This document shows, one piece after another, positions 1 through 6,801 of a stretch of 17,661 bases of DNA. The notes beneath the pieces were generated by a model. The model was not told the DNA's origin. It did no database searches and saw nothing but the letters and a program-made list of their open reading frames with translations. Source of the DNA: Sphingobacteriales bacterium (lineage in GTDB: Bacteria; Bacteroidota; Bacteroidia; Sphingobacteriales; Sphingobacteriaceae); the NCBI GenBank assembly GCA_947478655.1, contig CANJWU010000002.1:1-17661 (forward strand), read 5' to 3'. Made by a program: the position numbers and the translations under genes. How positions within the stretch are numbered: position 1 is the first letter of the stretch; every line of letters starts with the position of its first letter.

Positions 1-2
1 AT

Positions 3-776
3 GTTTACTTCAGCAAACCACCTACTATTTTAGAGCCAACTACTGCAGCACCTACACCTACTGCATTAGCAGCGAATGTAATTTCTATGTTCAGTAATGC
101 ATATACTAATGTTGGGGTTGATACTTGGAGAACTGGATGGTCAAATGCAACCTTAACTGAAATGCAAGTTGCTGGTGATGATGTAAAAAAATATTCAGCA
201 TTAGATTTTGTAGGTATTGAGACTACAGGTGCTAATTTAATCAACGCATCTACTATGACTCATTTCAACTTAGATGTATGGACACCAAACATGACTACTT
301 TAAGAATTAAATTAGTTGACTTTGGTGCTGATGCTGCTTATGGTGGTGGTGATGATACAGAACATGAAATAACTTTAACCCCTACACAAAACGGATGGGC
401 AAGTCTTAATATTCCATTAACTGACTTTACTAACTTAACCAACAAATCGCATATTGCTCAGTTAATTCTATCAGGAGCGCCTGTAGGTGCAGGTATTTGT
501 TATATCGACAATGTATACTTCAGCAAACCTTTTGTAGGTATTAATAATACAAGCGCGGTTAGCTTAAATGTTTATCCTAATCCTACTGCAAACACAGTTA
601 CGATAAAAGGTTTAAATGTGAATGAAATTAACATCGCAAAAATTTATTCTATTGAAGGAAAATTAGTTGCTACACAAAATGTTTCTGCAAACGGAACAAT
701 TGACTTAGCAAATTTCACAAATGGAACTTATTTAGTGAAAGTAAATGAAAAAGTTGCAAGAGTAGTTAAAAACTAA
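3..776 (+). CDS. Secreted T9SS cargo protein with repeated extracellular domain, 5' end missing
   Basis: The reading frame is open to the left edge (first full codon at 3), so the ATG at 87 is an internal Met, not the start. The visible part starts with the end of one domain copy (VYFSKP), a Pro/Thr-rich linker (PTTAAPTPTALAANV), one complete domain of about 150 residues, and then VYFSKP again near base 515. The complete domain resembles a beta-sandwich module seen in Bacteroidota secreted proteins and glycoside hydrolases, with motifs DTWRTGWS, DFVGIETT and YGGGDDTEHE. The last ~70 residues form a T9SS type A sorting domain (NVYPNPTANTVTIKG, then NGTYLVKV and a basic tail). The protein is therefore probably exported by T9SS and anchored or released at the surface. 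Any catalytic domain lies upstream of the window, so its activity is unknown. It may bind carbohydrate; that is inference from the family. Confidence 0.85.
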   Translation, partial: VYFSKPPTILEPTTAAPTPTALAANVISMFSNAYTNVGVDTWRTGWSNATLTEMQVAGDDVKKYSALDFVGIETTGANLINASTMTHFNLDVWTPNMTTLRIKLVDFGADAAYGGGDDTEHEITLTPTQNGWASLNIPLTDFTNLTNKSHIAQLILSGAPVGAGICYIDNVYFSKPFVGINNTSAVSLNVYPNPTANTVTIKGLNVNEINIAKIYSIEGKLVATQNVSANGTIDLANFTNGTYLVKVNEKVARVVKN

Positions 777-797
777 TCATTGTAATTTATACATCAT

Positions 798-831
798 AAA
801 AAAGGCTCGAACAATGTTCGAGCCTTTTTTT
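798..831. terminator. Bidirectional rho-independent terminator
   Basis: A perfect 9-bp stem GGCTCGAAC (804-812) and GTTCGAGCC (816-824) closes a three-base loop. It is preceded by six A residues (798-803) and followed by seven T residues (825-831), so a U-tract is formed on either strand. It lies between the convergent ends of the T9SS cargo gene (stop at 776) and the S8 protease gene (stop at 857), and can serve both. Confidence 0.93.
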
Positions 832-856
832 GTTTCCAATGGGTTTGTTTATTAGT

Positions 857-3736
857 CTAATATACAATTAGCTTTTGGGTTATATTCGCGCCTTCTGCTT
901 GCATCGTTACAAAATATATACCAGGATTAAATTCAGCTAAATTAATAGTTTGCTGCGTTTTACCTGCATTCCAATGTTGATTTTGTAATTGCTGAATCAC
1001 TCTACCTAATTGATCTCTGATCAATATTTTAGCTTCACATGGTTTCGCAAAATTTAATGCCAATTCAAACTGTTGGTTTGCTGGATTTGGCGATAAATTC
1101 ATCATTGGCGACAGCAAAGGATTAACTCCTACAGAAGAAATCACTGCTAGTTGATTGTATTTTGCTTGGGCTGCTTGCGCACTTGCCTGTAAGTCGGCTA
1201 AACTATCGCCAGCAATAAAGGCAAAAGCAACAGTTGCTTCGGCCGCAGAATCAATTTCGTATGGACCAGCTGCAATAGTGTATTGAACATCTAAACCCGT
1301 TCCGGTAAAACCTAAACTTTCGTTTACAATTCCACTCGACATGGTCAAATATTTTTCTGCAATAGAAAAACCGTTTTCTTGTGGGTCGCCTGGTATAGAA
1401 TAAGATTGTCCGTAAAAATTAGCAGTCGCTTCGTGCGATAATAATTTTACAGCACCCATTGGATCACCAGCGGTGGTAGACATCGCCACTCCCATTTTAT
1501 AGGTAGAATCCCATAACACTTTATTGGTTGCCGAATTGACAATGTCCCAGTCTAAGAATAAACCAATATGCATACCTGTAAGTTTGGTGGCAGTGGTATT
1601 TTTAACTTTATATTCTACAATAATAAATTTATCGTTTGGCATTTGGCTCCAAGCCATTTCCCGATGTGCAATCAATAATTGCTGCGAAGGTAATGCAGCG
1701 GCATCATTAAATTCTCCTTCCGAATAAAAATCAAAACCTTGTTTATTTACTTTGGCTACTCTTTTGGTGGCCACAAAATTTTCGTCGGGTGTAGTTGCTT
1801 CAGATCTTGCGTTATTAGAAACGGTAGTGCTGTTTTGCCCAATCATTAGGGCAGCTTCGTATAACATGCTTACGCCTTTATAAACAACCCCTAAACCGCC
1901 TGTTCCATCTCCATTACGATAGCCAACTCTACCTATACCTGTAGCAGTACTTTGAATTTGATTTACCACAATATTTAAAGAAGAGATATTGACTTCTACA
2001 CTAAAGAATTCTGCATCGACATACGAACCATCTGCATAAGCAATTTTAAAATTAACTTTAGTATTTTCTGCAGTACCAGCTTTTACAATAAATTTAACAG
2101 GAGCAATATCTTGTGGTTGCAAGGTTCCCATCACACCCAAATTAATAGAGGTGTTTAATAGTGTAACAGCAGCCGAAGTGGTACTTATCGTTGCCATTAA
2201 ATTACTTGTTGGATCTAAATAATTCACTAATCTTAAATTCATGGAGATGGTGTCGCCAATCACAAATGCACCATTATTTTTATCCACAAAATCTTTTTGA
2301 ACAATCCTAACCGAAGGCGAAGTTTCGGTTAAAGCTCTGTATAAATTAATTCTGCCTTTACCTAATTTATCTTTGTAACGCGTAGCGCTTTTAGAATATA
2401 CATCATCAGCAGTTACCCTTAATTTTTCGCCCACTTGCATACCAATGTAATTTGGATAATATGATTTTACAATAGCAGCTGCACCGGCTGTAATAGGCGA
2501 AGCCATAGACGTTCCATCGTAAGAATTATAAGAATTATTATAGGTTGTACTATAAATTCCAGATCCAGGCGCGGATACATCTACGCTATAATTATAAGTA
2601 GTAAAATTAGATGCTTTATCGGTTGCAGTAGAAGAAGCGACCGACAAAACATTATCATATGATGAAGGATATTGCGCGGCATCGATGCCATCGTTACCTG
2701 CTGCAGCAACTACTAAAGCGCCTTTGGCTGCGGCGTAATTAATAACATCTTGTCCGAAGTTTCCACCACCAGCACCACCCCAAGAACAATTAATAATTGA
2801 TGCGCCATGATCTACCGCATATACTATACCTTCGTAACCCGAATAAATTGCATTTTCGTAAGGATCTGGTGCACATTTAACGAATAACAATTTACACTTG
2901 AAACCAATACCAGCTATACCCGTATTATTGTCGGCTACCGCCGAAGCATCGCCACCAACATGCACTCCGTGGTCGTTACCGCCCATTTGCACATTCGGAT
3001 CACCATCCGGCACAAAATTAGTACCAGATGCGCCAATCATATCCCAACCTTTATAATTATCAATATAGCCATCGTTATCATTGTCGATGCCATCAATTGG
3101 ATCCGCATAATTATATTTCACATTGGCTGCTAAATCTGGATGATCTAAATCTCCTCCCGTATCCACAATGCCAATAACCGTATTGGTATCCCCTTTAGAA
3201 ATATTCCAAGCTTGATATGCTTTGATTATTTTTTGATAATAATTTTTAGGTGATAAAGTATCTGGATCATTTGGCGTATAAGACAAATGATAAATAAAAG
3301 AAGGCTCTGCATAAACAATTGCTTTGGATGTAAGCAACTCGTTTATCGCTTCCGTAATAGACCAAGCAGCAGCATAATGCAACTCGTAGAGTGCAGTAAT
3401 ATCGGGCGCTTGCTGGCCATTCATTAATTTCGATTGCAATGGCAATGCATTAGGGAACAACTGCCTTACCTTTGTAACATTTAATTTTGAAAAAGCATTT
3501 TGCAAACTTGGAATAGCGATACTATTTTGAGTACAATTACTTTTTTGTGTAGCTGCAATTTTTACAATTACCACACCAGCTATATAATCTTTAGTAGTTA
3601 CTGTTGCAGGTAATGCATAGCTGCGAGCCAAAACATTGCGATTAACATTTAATTGTGTTGGATTTTTTGCTGAAACAAATTGTGTCGAAAAAAACAAGGT
3701 GCAACATAAAATGGCCTTAGTAAAATTTAATTTCAT
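857..3736 (-). CDS. Secreted subtilisin-like S8 serine peptidase with T9SS sorting domain
   Basis: 959 residues. Residues 1-23 form a Sec signal peptide (MKLNFTKAILCCTLFF then VSA). Residues ~50-150 look like an inhibitor-I9-type propeptide. The S8 catalytic domain spans ~165-470: Asp192 (VDTGGDLDHPDL), His256 (NDHGVHVGG), the oxyanion Asn348 (AAAGNDG) and Ser410 (YDGTSMASP). All four residues needed for catalysis are present. The Asp/Asn-rich stretch at ~214-226 (DGIDNDNDGYIDN) is a probable calcium loop. Residues ~470-870 are beta-rich and not assigned. Residues ~878-959 form a T9SS type A sorting domain (LSPNPANQQFELAL ... NPGIYFVTM ... QKLIVY). The protein is predicted to cross the outer membrane via T9SS and degrade extracellular protein. 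The His motif reads HGVHVGG instead of the usual HGTHVAG. The start follows directly from the signal peptide. Confidence 0.93.
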   Translation of the reverse strand: MKLNFTKAILCCTLFFSTQFVSAKNPTQLNVNRNVLARSYALPATVTTKDYIAGVVIVKIAATQKSNCTQNSIAIPSLQNAFSKLNVTKVRQLFPNALPLQSKLMNGQQAPDITALYELHYAAAWSITEAINELLTSKAIVYAEPSFIYHLSYTPNDPDTLSPKNYYQKIIKAYQAWNISKGDTNTVIGIVDTGGDLDHPDLAANVKYNYADPIDGIDNDNDGYIDNYKGWDMIGASGTNFVPDGDPNVQMGGNDHGVHVGGDASAVADNNTGIAGIGFKCKLLFVKCAPDPYENAIYSGYEGIVYAVDHGASIINCSWGGAGGGNFGQDVINYAAAKGALVVAAAGNDGIDAAQYPSSYDNVLSVASSTATDKASNFTTYNYSVDVSAPGSGIYSTTYNNSYNSYDGTSMASPITAGAAAIVKSYYPNYIGMQVGEKLRVTADDVYSKSATRYKDKLGKGRINLYRALTETSPSVRIVQKDFVDKNNGAFVIGDTISMNLRLVNYLDPTSNLMATISTTSAAVTLLNTSINLGVMGTLQPQDIAPVKFIVKAGTAENTKVNFKIAYADGSYVDAEFFSVEVNISSLNIVVNQIQSTATGIGRVGYRNGDGTGGLGVVYKGVSMLYEAALMIGQNSTTVSNNARSEATTPDENFVATKRVAKVNKQGFDFYSEGEFNDAAALPSQQLLIAHREMAWSQMPNDKFIIVEYKVKNTTATKLTGMHIGLFLDWDIVNSATNKVLWDSTYKMGVAMSTTAGDPMGAVKLLSHEATANFYGQSYSIPGDPQENGFSIAEKYLTMSSGIVNESLGFTGTGLDVQYTIAAGPYEIDSAAEATVAFAFIAGDSLADLQASAQAAQAKYNQLAVISSVGVNPLLSPMMNLSPNPANQQFELALNFAKPCEAKILIRDQLGRVIQQLQNQHWNAGKTQQTINLAEFNPGIYFVTMQAEGANITQKLIVY

Positions 3737-3858
3737 TTATTTTTTATTTAGGTTTGGAATTTATAAGTTTAAATATAATTTTTTTAGCTTATAATTGGAG
3801 AATAAGCCCAAAAAAAATCGATTAATCCCTTATTTATTGCCCACAAAACCTAATTTAC

Positions 3859-4704
3859 ATGCTTGTTCATTCTTTACTTTTTTGCACCATAATTATTAAT
3901 ATTTGTTTTACAATTGTCGATTTGATGATTAGAAAAACGAGTTTAAATGTAAATTCTGCAAAATATATAGCCCAAAGAAGTACACTTACGGTTTGTTTTA
4001 CCTCAATTTGGATGTGGCTTGTAAATGGATTTAGTATTCCAATTGATACAACAACTAGCATTCAAATGATAGGCTGTGCATTGATATGCGGCATTGGCTT
4101 ATTTACTTTTATTGAAGCTACAAAACATCTTGCATTTTCAAACCTATTGTTTATTCAAGCCATCGGTCCTATTATACAACAAGTTATTGCTAAGTATTTA
4201 TTTAACGAATCCATGAAGTGGAGTTTACAAATCTCCTTTACCATAGCAATTATTGGTGTATTGATTCAATCTAAAATACCTAAAAATACAAAAGGCATCA
4301 TCCTTGCTTTGATTAGTATTATTTCCTGGACTTTGGGTTACAGTTTAATGTCTATTCCGCTTAAAAATACCGAAATGGTTTGGAGCGTATTAATTGTAGA
4401 AGGCACCATTTTAAGCATGGCAATTATTGGATTGTTCATTCGAAAAAATGCAAAAGAATTTATTCAAACTCGCATTCCTAAACCGGTGATTTTAATTGCA
4501 GGAATAACTGTGATTGGTTCATACATGTTGAATTACACCTATAAACATTTTCAAATAACCAACATAGCCTGGTTAAACTTGATATTTTTACCAGTAACTG
4601 TTATTGCAAGTCAATTAATATTTAAAGAGAAAATAAGCAAGTTAGAAATTATCAGCAATGTGCTTATTTTTATTGCTTTTGCCTTTTATCAATTAGCTGA
4701 ATAA
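3859..4704 (+). CDS. DMT-superfamily (EamA-like) membrane transporter
   Basis: 281 residues, almost entirely hydrophobic, with about ten membrane segments in two halves of five: the usual DMT architecture and close to the usual ~300-residue length. Segments are visible at about residues 3-22, 40-58, 66-85, 90-110, 115-133, 143-162, 172-192, 206-225, 235-253 and 260-277. The end of segment nine (VIASQLIFKEKISKLE) resembles the final-helix signature of EamA proteins, where a hydrophobic run meets a short KEK loop before the last helix. The substrate cannot be told from sequence; family members export amino acids, purines or other metabolites. It is divergent from the protease gene and ends two bases before the stop codon of the convergent redoxin gene, so it is probably a single-gene unit. 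Confidence 0.82.
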   Translation: MLVHSLLFCTIIINICFTIVDLMIRKTSLNVNSAKYIAQRSTLTVCFTSIWMWLVNGFSIPIDTTTSIQMIGCALICGIGLFTFIEATKHLAFSNLLFIQAIGPIIQQVIAKYLFNESMKWSLQISFTIAIIGVLIQSKIPKNTKGIILALISIISWTLGYSLMSIPLKNTEMVWSVLIVEGTILSMAIIGLFIRKNAKEFIQTRIPKPVILIAGITVIGSYMLNYTYKHFQITNIAWLNLIFLPVTVIASQLIFKEKISKLEIISNVLIFIAFAFYQLAE

Positions 4705-4706
4705 AC

Positions 4707-6146
4707 TTATTTTTTTTGATTGAGTTCTTTCAGCATATTATCGAACTGTTCTAAGCTCAATCTTTTAGCTAAAATATTTTTATCCTTATCTAATAAATAC
4801 ATAGTGGGCGTTTGATACGCATTATATAATTGTTGATAGCTAGGCAAGCCCTTTTTAGTTCTTGATTCACGCTCAATAACTGGTTCGTATAAATTGATCC
4901 AATTTTTAAAATCGTGTTCCGAAAGGTATTTTCGCCACTCGCCTTCGTGGGCTGCTTCGTTATTAATCGTAATTATTTTTATCCCATATTTTTTCCACGA
5001 AGCATTGTAAATACTGTCAACTCTGGGCAATTCTTTCTGACAGACATCACATGTAGGATCCCAAAAAACAACAAAGGAATAATTTGCGACTATCGCATAA
5101 AGCGATTGAGGATTTCCATTGATATCAATTAAATCAAAATTAGCAGCTTTCACTCCCAATTGATTGGCGATTAATTTATTTGCTGTTTGAATGATTGTTT
5201 TTTTATCTTTTGCATTTAACAAAATGGTGTCGCCTTTCAAATAATAATTTTGATATAAATGAACAAATACTTTGTCTTGTCCCAAATAGGCCGGGTTCAT
5301 AAATTTATTACTAAACTTAGATAATAAATAAAAATACATGTCGGCATTTGGCTTGGCATCTGCTAGCATTTGATCAACAATTGGAATAATAGAATCAACT
5401 GTTGGTGAAACATAATATTTAAAAAACTCTTCTAATTTAGGTTCGAAAAATGGCGTTTTAATAAAGGCTGCATTCGTCAAATCGATACCATCCCAATAAT
5501 GAATTTTATAGTAAGACAACTGCGCAGGTTGGCTTAAGAGTGTTTTAGGCAGTGGGCTTGGGAGTTTAGGCCTTTCCATGGCAATAAAAAATTGTGCCAA
5601 TAAACTCTTAGGTTGCTCCTTAATTAAGTTAATTCTATATTGATCGATGGATTGTGTTAAAACTTGAATTTTACTTTGAATTTTTAATGAATCGGCTTTT
5701 GATTTTGCAGATAATAATGCTGCTCTATTTTGATTAATTTCCGGCACTGCTTTTCTTACAAATTCGTTATAAGCAGTGTAAAGTAGGTTTTCGTTTCCCC
5801 CTTGTACTTTATAGTTGGCCGTTTCGTAATTTATTTCTTCTATTTGAATTTGCTGATCATCGTTAGCCACAATAAAATCTAATAATTGAATTTTACGATG
5901 GTCTTGCAAAAAATAAATGCCTGGACTTAATTTAGTTGCTGACTTAAAAAGACCATTTCCACTAGAGTCTAAGATGATGCTGTCAACATACTGATTGAAC
6001 TTTCCATAGAAGTTCCCTAAATAAACGCGCTTAGCTTTGCTTTCTTTAGATTTAAAAGAAATTTGATAGCCATTTGGAATAGCCATTGATAAAGTAAAAT
6101 TTAACGTTAAAAATAAAAACGCTACTAATACAAATTTAATTTTCAT
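4707..6146 (-). CDS. Exported thioredoxin-fold protein (TlpA/ResA-like) with DUF4369-like N-terminal region
   Basis: 479 residues. Residues 1-22 form a Sec signal peptide with no lipobox cysteine, so the protein is probably soluble in the periplasm. Residues ~25-115 resemble the DUF4369 region that often precedes TlpA-like domains in Bacteroidota, followed by a mostly helical region to ~330. The C-terminal redoxin domain (~335-479) contains the redox pair Cys366/Cys369 (FWDPTCDVCQKELP) and the expected cis-proline at Pro447 (QTPTMYLLDKD). It should therefore reduce or exchange disulfides outside the cytoplasm, as ResA and TlpA do; the actual partner is unknown. It starts 26 bases after the response regulator stop, so it may be the last gene of the kinase-regulator transcript. 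It is convergent with the DMT gene, with only two bases between the stop codons. Confidence 0.87.
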   Translation of the reverse strand: MKIKFVLVAFLFLTLNFTLSMAIPNGYQISFKSKESKAKRVYLGNFYGKFNQYVDSIILDSSGNGLFKSATKLSPGIYFLQDHRKIQLLDFIVANDDQQIQIEEINYETANYKVQGGNENLLYTAYNEFVRKAVPEINQNRAALLSAKSKADSLKIQSKIQVLTQSIDQYRINLIKEQPKSLLAQFFIAMERPKLPSPLPKTLLSQPAQLSYYKIHYWDGIDLTNAAFIKTPFFEPKLEEFFKYYVSPTVDSIIPIVDQMLADAKPNADMYFYLLSKFSNKFMNPAYLGQDKVFVHLYQNYYLKGDTILLNAKDKKTIIQTANKLIANQLGVKAANFDLIDINGNPQSLYAIVANYSFVVFWDPTCDVCQKELPRVDSIYNASWKKYGIKIITINNEAAHEGEWRKYLSEHDFKNWINLYEPVIERESRTKKGLPSYQQLYNAYQTPTMYLLDKDKNILAKRLSLEQFDNMLKELNQKK

Positions 6147-6172
6147 TTAATTTTCAATTTAATGATATGCAC

Positions 6173-6793
6173 TTAAAATCTTTGATTGATCAAATTAAAT
6201 AATTGCGACTTACTATTTATCTTTAATTTTCTATAAATATTTTTTATATGAATTCTAACTGTATCGATTGAAATACCATGCGCTAAGGCAACCGCTTTAT
6301 ATGACAAGCCATTTAATATCCCATCAGCTATTTCTTTTTCGCGGGGCGACAAACTTTCTAAAGTAAAAGTGGGTGATTGAAAATTCTCTATCACTTTTCT
6401 AGCAATACTTGGAGTCATAAATGCGCCGCCATTAGCAATAATATTTAGCACCTCTTCGTAGTTTATATCGAAACTTTGTTTATCTAAAAATCCTAATGCC
6501 CCTTTTTTCAATGCCTTAAAAATAGTTTCCTGATCGTCTTTTATGGTATTCATTAGAATCAATGAATCTGGATATTTTAATAAGATAGGCTCGATAGCAT
6601 CTAAGCCATTCATTTCGGGCATCATTACATCTAATAAAATAATATCAAATTGTAAATTATCTGCTAAAAATAAAACAGGATTTAGATAAGTCTTCAGGAC
6701 TTCGAAATTTTGAATTTCATTGATCTTACTGCTTAAATAATGTGTTAAAACAACATCATCTTCAATGATCACTACTTTATAAGTTTTATCCAT
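6173..6793 (-). CDS. NarL/LuxR-family response regulator
   Basis: 206 residues. The receiver domain (~5-120) has the acidic pocket Glu11/Asp12/Asp13 (VVIIEDD), the phosphoacceptor Asp55 (IILLDVMMPEMNG), a threonine at 83 in the switch position and the conserved Lys105 (GFLDK). The LuxR-type helix-turn-helix occupies ~143-205, with LSPREKEIADGILNG and then the recognition region HGISIDTVRIHIKNIYRKL. It is the evident partner of the histidine kinase directly upstream: only eight bases separate the kinase stop from this start codon, and HisKA_3 kinases pair with NarL-type regulators. Phosphorylation should control DNA binding; the target genes are not shown by the sequence, though the downstream redoxin is a candidate. 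Confidence 0.94.
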   Translation of the reverse strand: MDKTYKVVIIEDDVVLTHYLSSKINEIQNFEVLKTYLNPVLFLADNLQFDIILLDVMMPEMNGLDAIEPILLKYPDSLILMNTIKDDQETIFKALKKGALGFLDKQSFDINYEEVLNIIANGGAFMTPSIARKVIENFQSPTFTLESLSPREKEIADGILNGLSYKAVALAHGISIDTVRIHIKNIYRKLKINSKSQLFNLINQRF

Positions 6794-6801
6794 TTTTTTA
6801 A

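Noticed and set aside
1524..1727. Open frame opposite the S8 protease, and similar antisense frames elsewhere (e.g. 10178-10420, 14957-15394)
   Set aside because: They lie wholly opposite well-supported genes and show no recognisable protein features.
3761..3794. Inverted repeat TTATAAG/CTTATAA and a TATATTTA box between the protease and DMT genes
   Set aside because: Seven bases in AT-rich sequence, a one-mismatch -7 box and no -33 box at the right distance; expected by chance.
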